Shown here piece by piece: positions 11,101-23,060 of a DNA stretch of 64,000 bases (positions are counted from its first letter, which is position 1; the number at the start of each line of letters is the position of its first letter). The notes beneath the pieces were generated by a model. The model had not been told where the DNA came from. It did not search any database and worked only from the letters and a program-made list of their open reading frames with translations. Both the position numbers and the translations under genes were made by a program. Origin of the DNA: Sphagnum compactum (Eukaryota > Bryophyta > Sphagnopsida > Sphagnales); contig OZ234504.1 of assembly GCA_965153455.1 (NCBI GenBank), positions 930,001 through 994,000 of the forward strand, read 5' to 3'.

Positions 11101-14100
11101 TCAGGTACAATGAGGTTGTTAGGCCACTTGTTCACTATTTGACCTCATGTTGGAAATAAAATAACCTATGGATTTATTTTTTTTATCTTTACCTATGGAC
11201 ATTTTTATCTTTACTTTTTAATCACTATTTTTGATATTTGTGTCCGTTTGTGATTGGAGATCTATGATTTCACAAGATTTGTGGGGTCACCCACCAGAAT
11301 AATGGGCTATCAAAATTGACAGATCTAGTGGCCCTGAAGGATCATGGCTTACGGAATATCAGTTCCAAGTTCACATTCCACCCTCAAAAAGAAAATCCCA
11401 ATAAATAAAAATCAAAGATGGGAACACATCCATTCGAAAGTACAAGGCAAATGAGAACACAACACTAAATGCTTTGTAGTGTTTTGAGATCAATGAGCAT
11501 CTTGCCCTAGGGTGAAAACATAAGCACCTCAATAAATAAAGATTTTAAAATTAGTAAAAATATTTTTCACCTAACAATAAATATTGTAAGCAACAATGAT
11601 CTTTTTGTTTTTATTTTGTATTGTATTGAAATCACAATGTATCAATGCATCGTGTCATCATTGTATTATGTTGTGTTACCATCCTGAATCTCATGATACA
11701 TGTATTTTGTAAGCAAGGGTGAAAAAAATTTCAAAATTATATGGACAAGAGATTGTTATGTTTTGGGGTTTATGCTTAATTATAAGGTAACTATTAATGT
11801 ATCAAAAAATACCAATACACAACTCATGGGTGCATGATTTATTGGTATTTTTCAAATCAAACGTTTAGTATATGTTTCATGTCACTTTTCAACTATCAGG
11901 TTCCAATTGTTATATGCTAAATGTTTCTTGATGCATATGAAAATATCACAAGTGCATGATTAATAAAATCACCTTAAAGTTTTGCCAATTTGAAGAGTAT
12001 ATTATACAACAAAATATGACACTATATATTGTAATATTGAATTAATTAATAGTAAAAATTTCACCTTAGTGTAAGCTCGTTAAGAATTAAATTAACAATA
12101 TCATGAAAGGAATTTCAATATATTAACATATGAAAAATAGGATCCCACACAGTACATTAATACATGCCATTAGTGGATAGGAAAGATGAATCACATCAAA
12201 TAATACATTGCCAAACTCAATTAACAATACCCAAGTTCATTCAAATTAAAATTCAACTCCCAAACAACTCAAGTGGATTAAGAGGGGTGATTATATCCAC
12301 TTTAAATTGTGCACATTCATCACTAAATTGTCGTATACAAATAAGCACAACTTATTTTATCCTTCATTTTATGTTCAACAAAGAATATGACAATAATATC
12401 CTATTAGCAACATCATACACCTTCACATGCTTATTGTTGCTTAATTTTCAAGAATAATTTGATTGTTGGAATTGTTCTTACTTGAGATTGTTGTTGAGAA
12501 AAAAAAAAGGCATAAATGGAAGGACAAGTAAAAAAAGGAGGTGCTCAAGAATTGTTCTTTTGACCCTCCTCTCTCCAAAATACCAACTCCTCTTTTTTTT
12601 CCTTGTTTTTTGACTTTTTAACACATAAAATTTACATAAACACCCACCAATAGATCAAAATTCAATAGACATCACAATAAAACATTTAATTTGCAAAAAA
12701 AATCCTTCATCCAAACCCTAAAGATTAAAACAAATTGCAACATAATTAATAGTTTTCAAAAAAATGAACAAGAAACCAAGAAGTGCAAACCATAGCCACT
12801 TTTAAACCCTAAGAAATGCATCATGGTCATGATATGGGGCATTTATGCTCCATGATTTCACGATAGCTACGTAGATGGCAATAAAATATAGTCATGCTCA
12901 TGCAATGATACACATGTTTGATACACTACTAGCAGGATGCAAAATTACCCCATGCATTTCCCCAATAGGGCAATTGTTTTCACCTTACCATCAAAACCTA
13001 ATGCTTATTTTATGCTTGAGTATAAAATGAGGGCAAACTAATAATTGAAGGCCTCCAAAGCTTTTAGCAAACCATGTCATGTTAACATTTATGAAAAATC
13101 ATTAACTTGCTTGTGTAAGCACCATCATATCATCCGCACATAAAAATATCATCAATTTCTCAAAAAAAAATAGACCTTTTTTTTTAAAAAAGTCTTACAA
13201 TTTAAAAAAAAATTGAAACAATGATTTTTTGAAAGAATTGGTAGAAAACCAGTGGTTCAAGGTAGGTTCTTTGATTGGGTATTTAATTGTTGAAAACCAT
13301 TGATTCATTTACAAAAACCTAAAACCAATAGATATTTTATTCTGAATTTTTTTGAATAGTTAGAAACAAAATTTCTTTGATCTTGAAATTTTTCACAAAC
13401 CCAAAACCAAAAGGTCATAACAAAATAAAAAACCACCAAACAATAGTTAAAAGCTCAAAACCCGCTAATGATTGGGGTAAGTCACACAAATAATGGGTAG
13501 GTGTTTTTTCATGGAAACACACTTAGCCCATGACAATCCCATGAGTTGTGAACCATCATGTTCATGTTAATGTCCTCATCAACCAACCTTTAAGCAAAGT
13601 CTTAGAGGTTTCACCTACATGTGAAGTATGGTAGATAATTATTGTGTCAAATCAAAATAATAATTATGTCAATTTTACAATATGTGTTTAGCAAAAGTGG
13701 GTGGCCAATTCTTTTACCACCAAGGTTCCATGTTTACTTATTTCTAAAATGTTTAAGTTTACTTTTTTTAAAAGGAATTTGAAATTATTTTAACCATAGT
13801 CCAAGAGTTTAAACATTCAACCTATTATTCCTCTAAGAGGGCTTCTATATTATAAATTACCAATGTTGGTTTACTAGGTCTATTCAAGGTTAGGGTACCC
13901 GAAAAAGGAAAAAGGACCCCAAGACTTTCTTAAGGCTACTTTTTACAAATAGCATTTTCATGAAACAAATTTAAATGAGAAAATTTGAATAGTTTAAAGT
14001 AAGATAATTCATGTGGTAGTGGTGATTTTTCATTTGCATACATAATTGTGCACAAAAAAACAAAAACACAAAAAAAGTTAAAATGGGCTTCTAAAATTAA

Positions 14101-14600
14101 TTTAACATGGTTTTCGCATGATTATTTCTTGCACTTGTGACTTGCATTTAGAACTAGAAATTTTCAACCTAACAAATGTAAATAATTATGCACATAATTG
14201 AATAAAGGAATAGTTTCAAGCTTACATCCCATTGTTTCAAAATTTGAAAACTTTGAAATTTTCATATGATTTATTTTTTCATCAAATTGACCCTAATCAG
14301 CATGTGGTTGCATAAAGGGAAGCATTTTATTTTTTGAAAAAAGTTTGAAATTAATTACATCATTTTATGCATTCTTTTTTTATTTTTTTATTTTTTAAAT
14401 GTAATTAGGACAATTGACTATAAGTCAAACAAGGATTCAAAATGACTTTTATACAACGTCCAATAATTATTGTAATTTTTAAAATGCTTGTTCTCTTAAT
14501 CTTTCAATTAGGAACACAACAATAAACTATAATTGTGATATACCAAACACTATGAAAATTCAAAATTGTCTTTTTTAGTTCTTTTTAGTTAGATGTTCCT
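11101..14600. other. AT-rich spacer without genes
   Basis: I see no reading frame with family features. A short perfect hairpin (aaaaataccaata / tattggtattttt) lies at about 11804-11853. The rest is AT-rich, with poly(A) and poly(T) tracts. Confidence 0.5.
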
Positions 14601-14609
14601 TTTTGAAAC

Positions 14610-15025
14610 CCTAACCTTGATTGGGCCTTATTATTAGATTTTTAGCATACTAACCAAATCCAAGTGATATAATTTCACTAGACAAAACCAATAAGGAAAT
14701 AAAAGTATTATCAAAAACCTCAAAATTCCAAGGTTTAAACTTATTCAATCTGTTGTTGCCCTATCAAAACTTGTATCTTCAAAATTATCAATGTTGGTCT
14801 CCTATTAAATTTTCGATATACCAGCCATGTTTGGGTTGTTTTAATTTTGCTAGACAATACCAATAGGGAAGTACGGGTTTTAACAAAAATTCAAAATTTT
14901 AGGGATTTAAATATTCAATCTTTTGTTCCTCTATCAAGGCTTTTATTCTAGAAATTACTAATGTTGGCCTCCTATTAAATATTTAGCATACCAATAAAGT
15001 TTGAGTGTTAAATTTTCACTAAAAG
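14610..15025. repeat. about 180-bp direct repeats, two to three copies
   Basis: The block 'atgttggtctcctattaaat' at 14791 recurs at 14971 (period 180). It is followed in each copy by 'atacca', 'ttttcactaga/caataccaatagggaa' and 'caaaattccaaggtttaaa'. A third, more diverged copy precedes at about 14615, and fragments lie near 13800-13880. Confidence 0.65.
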
Positions 15026-15495
15026 AATCTATGATTTGGTTGGAATCATGCTTTGGTGTTTGGATTCAATACGCAAGTAAACACAACAAATGTACGAAGA
15101 GAATTCCAAAAATATTTATTTATTTGTTGTTGAAAAGTTCATAGTAATGATGTGCATCATTATTTGAAAGTACAAACTCTATGATCCATATTATAAAAAC
15201 AAAAAAAGCATATGAATGAAAACCAACATTCATATAAAAATGAAATTTTTGGATTGTTAAAACATTGATATCCTTCCAAAAGTCACATATAACCTTCAAT
15301 AATTATCAATATCAACTTACAACACCACTTGAAGCAATTAATGCAACTTGAAGATTTTACCAAAAAAAAATGTTAATCACCATTGAAATACCTAGTTTCA
15401 ATCAACTCTTCTTGATTATCAATGATCAATTCTACCTCAACAACCAAAAACTCAACAATTTGCGTAATAACACGATCAATTTTGGCACCATCTAG

Positions 15496-17069
15496 CTAGT
15501 TATTAAAAATCATCATTAGCTTGTCAAGATTGTCCACGTGTGAACGTCTTAATATGGTCATGACAATTACAATGTTAAAAATATGTTCAATTCCAATATG
15601 AGAATTACGAATGCCTAAAGATTGGCAAACCAAAACCCCAACATACGAAAATTGTGTCTCATGTTCTTTCCACCACAACAAAGGTGATATCAAATCAATT
15701 TTAGAAACTACAAATCATTGATACAATGCCAACTCCAATTTGAATAACCTTTAATAGCTTCCTATGTCGAAACAAGAACCCCAAACAATGAAAAATTGGA
15801 GGTTGATGGTTTTGCATGACAACCATTCTCATGACCAAGACTGACAAACTTTAAAACATTGATTAGATGTGGAACCACCACATTTGTACATAATCTTCCA
15901 GTACTGATTTTGTCAAGGATCAAAACTAGCATGTTATGTGTTGATGTTGCCTTGAACACCACACAAAATGTCAAGAAAGGTTACATTGCATGAATCACTT
16001 CAACATCCATGCTTATAAAGCAAATTCCTAACTCTTAATCAAACTCCCCATAAACCTAGAAGGTTCACAAGCAAGGTAATAGCAACAAATATTACATTTG
16101 ACAAGAACCAATGCCCTATTGTTTGGTTGAGAACACCTTGATGCGCAACATGGTTAAAACTTTTTGTAATTGCCCTTGCAATGGCCCATGTAAGTCCATT
16201 TAGCACAATTGTAGTGATTGGCAACTCCAGCAAATGGTGATGTCTAAAGCATATTCTGAAATCTTTTGAAATAAAATTGCATTGGAAACAAAGTAATAAT
16301 TTTCACTATATTGTCCCTAACTTCCTCAAAGGCAACCCAGTTTCAACCCATACAACCTCCCATTTGTGCTTATCCTTGCCACCTTTCTTGATGCAAGCAA
16401 AAAAATTTCGCAAAGCAATTTGTGTTTCCTTCAAAGAAACCACCCTCATGTTATAACATAACTTAGCATCATTCGTTGCATATTAGTGTGCACCTTGCAC
16501 ATAATGTGGCCAAATCATGAATTGGGACAAGGCCGAAAAATATACAATGGTTCACATGACATTGTACACTAGACATTGGTAACAACAAGGATTTTCACAT
16601 TTAATTTTTCATCCTTAACCCCTAAACATCAAACAAGCTCAATATGAGTTCTTTTTCATTATAAATTCACATTGTCCTAATGTTTAGGGATAACATGTAA
16701 GAATTTTATTTGTTGAAACTATGATTCAACCAACAATGGTTTCACTCATTTAACTCTAGAATAGCTCCAATGATGTTTGGAACTTCCAAAAAAAACCATC
16801 ATTCACATAACAAAGCATTCATTGATCACTAATAAAATTCATGATCTTGAAACAAAAGTATCAAGTCTAGTTATTAACATGCACAAATGGAATCGAATGT
16901 GATACTTGTTGTGGCATATTGAGCAAGTGTAGGCAAAAGATAGCTTTCCATGCTCTCTTACAAGTTGTTTCCAAGGTGGAAAACCAACCTTGCTATGTAT
17001 TGATGCATAATTAGCCTTTACATCCATGAGCTTGAGCCACAACATATAGAGTTTCATTTCCCTTTGCAA
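15496..17069 (-). pseudogene. hAT transposase relic
   Basis: Reading the minus strand from 17069, an N-terminal piece has a BED-finger look: PPWKQLV, then a C-X2-C in YTCSICHNKYH and basic-rich sequence. At 16233-16039 and 15974-15762 there are short open stretches without a firm match. The piece at 15693-15496 is the hAT dimerisation region, with the order WWKEH, LGIRNSHIGIEHIFNIV and NLDKL. Stops and frame changes separate the pieces, and the middle (DDE core) is largely missing. At about 1.6 kb it is shorter than an intact element. I saw no terminal inverted repeats. Confidence 0.65.
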
Positions 17070-17600
17070 CTAACATCACTAGATCCTTTGAGAATTGTTG
17101 TTGAGTAGGCTCACTCTTTTGATAAGGTTTTTGACTCCCAAAAACACTTGTAATCTCTAATAAGAGAATCTCTTCTTTGTCTTCTATCAACCTTCACTAG
17201 TTTCCTCCTCTAATCTCTTACAATGTACCTTGTATTTCGTCCAAGTAGATGCCAAACTCATTTATAGCACATGCTTCTTCATGGATGTGATTCCATGCAA
17301 AGTAAGGATTGTAAGAAATGAGGCCTTTTCAAAACTCAAGTATTGTTATGCAAACTTTCTACTTGCTCAATTGAGTGGCACATGATGCACCTCATCTTTG
17401 TATAACATGGACTTCAACTTGCTATTGTGCACCATTCAACGCAAAAAAATTGTCCAACAAAGTAGCTTGTCAATGGTAAGGGCTCTAGCAAGTTGCAGTG
17501 GCAAAGTAATTGAACAAGTAAAATTCTCCACCTCTATTCTTCTTTGGCATCCAAGGATTTTGCAACAAAACATCGTGCACCTCTCACTCCCGATTTCCAA
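17070..17600. other. spacer between hAT relic and minisatellite
   Basis: No gene could be recognised. The sequence becomes less AT-rich towards 17600. Confidence 0.4.
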
Positions 17601-17645
17601 AAACTTTTGTCGCCACAGTGCGAAAATTCGCCCAAAAAAAAAGGA
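17595..17645. repeat. dispersed repeat, inverted copy
   Basis: The motif 'cgccacagtgcgaaaattcg' at about 17610-17629 is the reverse complement of the one at 7812-7831. It is followed by an A run, as expected for a mirrored copy. Confidence 0.55.
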
Positions 17646-17714
17646 AAAGAAAAGAAAACCTTGCCACCTATTTGTGCTGTTTTTATGTGAATTTGTGATG
17701 TCCGCTCGGATTGT

Positions 17715-18010
17715 TGTCTGTAAACATTCGGACTTGGGATTTGTGGGCGCATTGTTGTTGTTGTGGAAACATCCGGACTTGCAATTTGTGGTCGGATTTC
17801 TTGTTGTGGAAAAATTGGGACTTGCAATTTTTGGTCGGATTGGTGTTGTTGTGCAAAAATTGGGACTTGCAATTTGGTCGCATTGTTGTTGTTGTGGAAA
17901 AATTGGGACTTGCAATTTGGTCAGATTGCTGTTGTTGTGGAAAAATTGGGACTTGCAATTTCTTGCCGGATTGTTGATATTTTTGTGTAAAAATTCAGAC
18001 TTGCAATTCG
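17715..18010. repeat. 43-45-bp minisatellite, about seven copies
   Basis: Anchors 'gacttg' fall at 17731, 17776, 17819, 17864, 17907, 17950 and 17998. The unit is roughly 'tgttgttgtggaaaaattgg' then 'gacttgcaatttggtcgga'. The period is not a multiple of three and changes between copies, so the long open frames across it on both strands are a by-product and not genes. Confidence 0.85.
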
Positions 18011-18099
18011 GTGATATCCTAGTAGGTCCGAAAACCCATTTCCAAAATTTGAAGCTTTTTTTCTTGTTGCCCAGTTACAAGGTGCTAGAAGAATAAGAA

Positions 18100-18300
18100 G
18101 ATGATGATGATGTTGTAGAAAAGGAAGGTGTTGCAGAAGAAGATGAAGCTGTTGTATAAGAGGAAGGTGTTGCAGAAGAAGAAGAAGCTGTTGTAGAAGA
18201 GGAAGGTGTTGCAGAAGAAAAAGAAGCTGTTGTAGAAGAAGAAGAAGCTGTTGCAGAAGATGTTGTAGAAGAAGGTGTTGTTGAAGGTGTTGTTGTTGTT
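18100..18300 (+). repeat. 39-bp (13-codon) minisatellite encoding acidic repeats if translated
   Basis: The block 'gaaggtgttgcagaagaa' recurs at 39-bp steps (18124, 18163, 18202), alternating with 'gaagctgttgtagaagag'. In one frame it reads an acidic E/V/A repeat, but a TAA interrupts it near 18157. It ends in a GTT run at 18286-18306. It lies about 500 bp upstream of the DUF7705-type gene and is most likely a promoter-region repeat. Confidence 0.75.
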
Positions 18301-18793
18301 GTTGTTGGCCGGTGAAGAAGGCTGCATCAGTGGACATCAGATATGTGAACAGCATGAGGAAGCTTTGCAATTGGTGCCATCTTCTTGTTCTTCTTCTTCC
18401 CAGCAGCCCAAGCTCTCCATAAAAGCTAGAAGAAGAGGACGATATCCACGACGACGAAGAAGTAGTTCAAGAGTAAAATTGATTGCTGTGTACACGATTA
18501 CAGAGGGGAGGAAGAGAAGGGAAGCATTTTCCTCCATGGCTGCTCAAATTGCAGATTCTTTGAGCACCCAAAAACTTTTTCAATAGTAAGGAGGAAAGCA
18601 TTCTCTTCAGACTGCAGAGAAGAGGAGAAGGACCTCAATATCACCAGACTTTGTGAGAAGAAGAAGAGGGCCAAAAGATCTAGCCTGCATTGTGGCAAGG
18701 GGAAGAAAGGAAGGAAGGAAGGAGCGAAGGAGGGAAGCAGAGAAGAACAAGCACACAAGAAAAGGGAAGCACACAAGAACTGAAACCCTAGCA

Positions 18794-19289
18794 ATGGCAA
18801 TGGATGGTTTGCATCCCCTCGTTGGCACTTTTCTCATGCTTTTGTTCCTTATATTGCCATGTCTTTTTGTGCTACTTGCTGGTGCACAAGCAGCAGCAAG
18901 AAGCTCCATGGTGAATTTAGTGCTGCATGACAATGCTGATGCTGTTGATGCTGAGAATTTTCTCACCATGAAGAGAACCAAGGAATCAAGTGTTTTGGGT
19001 GATCTGGGAATGAAGAGCCAGAAGAGAATGAAGGAATCAAGTGTTTTAGGTGATCCGGGAATGAAGAGCCAGAAGGTGAGAGTGGCAGTGGAGGGATGGA
19101 ATTTCTGCAACAGAGTTGGGGAAGAAGACTCTCCTCCCCAGTCTCCAAGCCCCAGGTGGGCTGATTGTGCTGATCTTGATTGCAATCTGCTTTCCAAAGG
19201 CAAAAACTCTGCACTCAAATCTCCTACTCTTGCTTGATCTTTGCTACCGAACACAATTCATTTCTGTTGCTTTGTGCTCTGACCGGATC

Positions 19290-19331
<42 letters not shown>

Positions 19332-21575
19332 TTTAGGTCATTGCTTGAGAGTAGGTACTTGCAGACATTCTTAAACCAAATCCTTTGAGCTTTTGCAGTA
19401 ATTTGATGTTGCAGCAATTTTTCTCATGAAACTAAACTTTGTGCTTGTGGTGTTTCTGCGATCATCATCATCATCACAGACTCAGAGGAGTTGAAGCTTT
19501 GCAATTCGGTCAATAGGGTGAGTGAAGCTGACAATCAGTTGAAGACAGGAGATCCATTCCCAACAGGCGTGTTTGAGAATTCGCACAATGCAGATGTGTA
19601 TGTTGTTGAGAAGGAGAAGTACTTAGCCTCTCTTTGCAAAGAAGAAGAAGAAGATGATGATATTTCACACAGGAAGCAACAACAACCCTGGCATTTCTGG
19701 ATGATCATGCTCAAGAATGGCAACTTTGATACCAAATCCAGTCTCTGCAAATCGTATACCTCAAAACCTTTGAAGAAATCCTTTCTTCTTCCACAGATGG
19801 TTGTCTCAAAGAAGAAGCAGGAATCAAACTTTTTATGCTTTGGCCCTGGTTGTATGAACCAGCCATTGGTGTATCACAACTGGTCAACAACAACTCTTGG
19901 AAACAACAACAATGGTGTTGTTGTCACCTCCTCCTCTGCACAGGTTTCACTAGCTGGAAGCTTCTATGGCACTTACGATGTAGAGGAGAGTAGTAGTAGT
20001 ATTGTCATGACTTCTCATGCTGCCACCACGTCTGCTGCTGATGTTTCTTCTTCTTACTTCTCTGTTGCTTGGGAGAAGAACCTGACCTCTGGCAGCTGGA
20101 TTTTCACTCATCGTCTGTCGGTTTCTCGAAAGTATCCATGGCTCATGCTCTACCTTAGGGCTGATGCAACGTCTGGTGAATCTGGTGGCTATCCATGGGA
20201 GACTCGTGGCATGATGAAGCAGGTATGTGTACCTACCACCCATGGAGACCATGGACTTCCCAGCTCTCTAGCTGCAACATTTCCCTTCCTCAACTCTCTG
20301 GCATCCAGAGAAGAGAGAAAGTCTTGGAGCATCAGCTATGATTTCTATGTGTATTGTCTCGGATCTGATCATGAGAACAGGTCTCATGAAATCCAGTTTT
20401 CTGTTACTACTATGCAGGTTCCAGTTTCACCAAATTTCAAGGTCACCCTGACGCTCAATGTGATCCAGGGAGGAGGTCCAGCAAGCCAGTTCTACTTGAT
20501 CGACATCGGAGGTTGTTGGAAAAACAATGGCAAACCTTGTGATGGCGATCTTGACACAGATGTCACACGTTATGTCGAAATGATCATCAACCCCAAAACA
20601 TCAGCCTGGTGCAGGTTTGGACAAAACATTTTTTGTTTCTCTCATGCCTGCTTATATAATTCACAATGAAGCTCTGGAGATGGTCTGACACTTTGTGAGC
20701 AACTCTCATAAGGTTAATGATTACAACTGCACTTGTTGTCATGTGACATTTCTTTCTTCAAAGTGTTTGTTGTTGTGCAGATTTCTCTCCAATTTTCAAA
20801 GACTCTTTTCTTTGTTTTACTTTCTTCCTGAGTTGCTCATGAAGACAACAAAATGTCTATCTGATATTGCATTGCAACAGTCCCTGGAGCCTCAATAACT
20901 GCCCACCTTACCATATTGACACAAAAGGAACCAAAATCCATCGCACTGACAAGAAGAGGTTTCCATATTCAGCATACCATCTCTATTGCTCACCACCCAA
21001 TGCAGCACATGCAGTGGCACCGCTCGATGTGTGTGACCCTTACAGCAACCCACAGGCACAAGAGCTTGTCCAACTGCTTCCCCACCCTGAGTGGGCTGTT
21101 CATGGTTATCCGTCCAAGAAAGGCGAAGGTTGGGTTGGTGACCCTCGCACATGGGTATTGGATGTGGGTGCTCTCTCAAATCGACTCTATTTTTACCAGG
21201 TGAATCTTCCTTTACCCTAAGCCCTAAACCCTAAATTGATTGTTTTAATTTTCTTTCTCTCCCTTAATGCTTTTAGTTGTGAATGTTTTTAGTCTCTCCC
21301 CTTTCAAAGACTAAGGATCATCCACTGGCAAAGCTTCTTTGCAAGAACATTGTTTTTTTGCCATAGTACCTCAGAGTTTTTTGAAAGTAAAATCTTTTTT
21401 TTGATGACAGGACCCTGGGACAGAGCCAGCAACGAGGGCGTGGCCATCAATTGATGTCGGCACTGAGGTCTACGAGAGTGCACTACCTTACACTGCTGAG
21501 TGGACTGTGAGTGATTTTGATGTCTTGGTTTCTTCTTCCGATCACGAAAAACCTCAACTTTTCAACTCACTCTAG
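18794..21575 (+). CDS. secreted DUF7705-type protein, five exons
   Basis: Exons: 18794-19199 (or -19166), 19480-20222, 20418-20614, 20881-21199, 21411-21575; about 609 aa (598 with the other donor). The start ATG is followed by a hydrophobic signal peptide ending near AGAQAAA. Blocks typical of this plant family occur in order: VAVEGWNFCN, ADNQLKTGDPFP, WHFWMIMLKNGNFDT, CFGPGCMNQP, SGGYPWETRGM, NVIQGGGPASQFYLIDIGGC, TDVTRYVEMIINP, CPPYH, FPYSAYHLYC, PHPEWAVHGYP and GDPRTWVLDVG. The biochemical role is unknown; the protein is probably in the wall or apoplast. Exons 2-5 are firm. The exon 1 donor is uncertain: in phase there is only a weak GT (ATT|GTGCTG, after 19166) or a GC donor (AAAG|GCAAAA, after 19199). 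Exon 1 carries an internal 51-bp tandem duplication. Confidence 0.82.
19293..19329 (+). repeat. (CT)n microsatellite in intron 1
   Basis: An uninterrupted CT dinucleotide run of about 37 bases lies within the first intron of the DUF7705-type gene. Confidence 0.95.
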
Positions 21576-22726
21576 AGACGACCCACTGTAGTGGGTACCA
21601 ACTACAGTGGAATAATCTACATCTAAAGCTTGCAGTAGCTTTACTATACTTTGTTGCAAACTGGGTGCATGTGTATAGTGTAAATATTTTCCACACTCTC
21701 TTGGATGTGCTATTTCCTAATGGTTGGTGTATCTGGAGAAATGAAAGAGATGGGATGAAGGAAAGATCTCCTACAATATCAATAGATTGACAAACACAAG
21801 ACAAAAGCTATGCAAAGCCATGTGTGATGATTGCTCCAATGGGCTACAGTGTAAGTTTGACCATCAATTCCTCTATTCCAGAATATCTATCGAACTCTCA
21901 TCTCCCACCTTCCAATTATTTTCCTCACTTGTATACCTTTGAGTATAGCAAAGTGCAGTTTATCTATATATTGTGTATTGTAGGTTTCTAGCAGAGACCA
22001 TCTGAGAAGAATTTTTCCACAATTTTAAAGAGCTCAATAGATAAGTAGCCAAAATTGATATGCATGCATAGTTACTTTTGGTTTCATGTCTATTTCTTTT
22101 GTTAACGATCACAAAGAACCTTTGCCAGAAACAGCATATTGAGTTTGAAGAACTTGTGATTTGATTTGATTTAGTGATTTGTATTGCTCCATGTATCACT
22201 AAATCTGACGAGAATCAGATTGCTGAAGAATGAGATATGCGTTGATGCAATAGTTGAGTCATGCATCTCATGGGAACTTTTATGGAGAGGAACTATGATA
22301 TTTGATAGTCACACAAGAAAAGCAAGTTCTACTTTTCTCCCATGGCTTCAATCCTAGCAAGCTTTTGATTAGGGAGTAGGAGATCAAGATGATGAAATAT
22401 TTGAATCTCATTATTTGTGTGCTTGACATTACCTTGCTTGAAGTTGCAGATGGTCACAAGAAATTGACCACGAGGATTGTTGAACAAACAAAAGTTGGAG
22501 TTTTTCAAGCGATTGGTGTCAATGTGTTGGTGCTTGTTGACAAGCGCTTGAGTGAAGCAGGTGAGGCTAGCATGCAAGAGTCATAAATAGGGGTTACTAC
22601 TAACTAATGAGGGTTAAGGTCACCATTGTCACTCCTTATCACTTTCCTCAAAACAATGAGTTTCAATTGAAGCATTATGGCTCAAAAGACATGAGCTTTC
22701 ACCGTTTCAAAGTTTGAAGCAAGTTT
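21576..22726. other. 3' flank of the DUF7705-type gene and spacer
   Basis: No further gene is seen. It probably includes the 3' UTR. A telobox-like 'ccctaaaccctaaa' lies just upstream in intron 4 (21220-21233). Confidence 0.4.
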
Positions 22727-22846
22727 GATGATATGATCCTCTTTTCAACGGAACTACCACAAGGTCTTTCTTTTTTAAATTCCACAACTATTTGAAAAAG
22801 AAAGACCTTGTGGTAGTTCCATTGAAAAGAGGATCATATTATCATT
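22727..22846. ncRNA. long near-perfect hairpin, small-RNA precursor candidate
   Basis: The left arm 22727-22776 and right arm 22795-22846 pair over about 50 bp with only two mismatched positions. The loop of about 18 nt is 'taaattccacaactattt'. The core of the stem is 'ggaactaccacaaggtcttt'. The stem length and short loop fit a plant miRNA precursor or a very young MITE. I do not recognise the stem as a known miRNA. No flanking target duplication is evident. The strand of transcription is unknown. Confidence 0.5.
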
Positions 22847-22959
22847 TTAGAATCAGAGTTCTTTCATTTGTGGCTCACCATGTTTGTGTTTTTGGGTGAA
22901 ATTTTGCACCACAGCAACAAAAAAAAAAGTTTCCTGTGAAGTGTACAAAGAGTTTTGTT

Positions 22960-23060
22960 TTGACAAAATGTCCAAAAGTCACCATATTTTGAGGGAAAAA
23001 AAGTTAGGAGTAGCTATATTTTGAGAGAAAAAAAGTAGCCATATTTAGATAATGAGTTCA
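22960..23060. repeat. dispersed repeat fragment (related to 7803 copy)
   Basis: It carries 'caccatattttgagggaaaa', 'ctatattttgagagaaaa' and 'gccatatttagataatgag', the same motif series as at 7890-7950 and 9405-9450. Confidence 0.5.

Noticed and set aside
17398-18096. Long plus-strand frame with Trp/Leu/Cys-rich repeats
   Set aside because: It is a translation of the 43-45-bp minisatellite, whose period changes phase between units. Equally long frames exist on the other strand.
18085-18370. Gln/Leu- and Phe/Asn-rich minus-strand frames
   Set aside because: They come from the 39-bp repeat and the GTT run, not from a gene.
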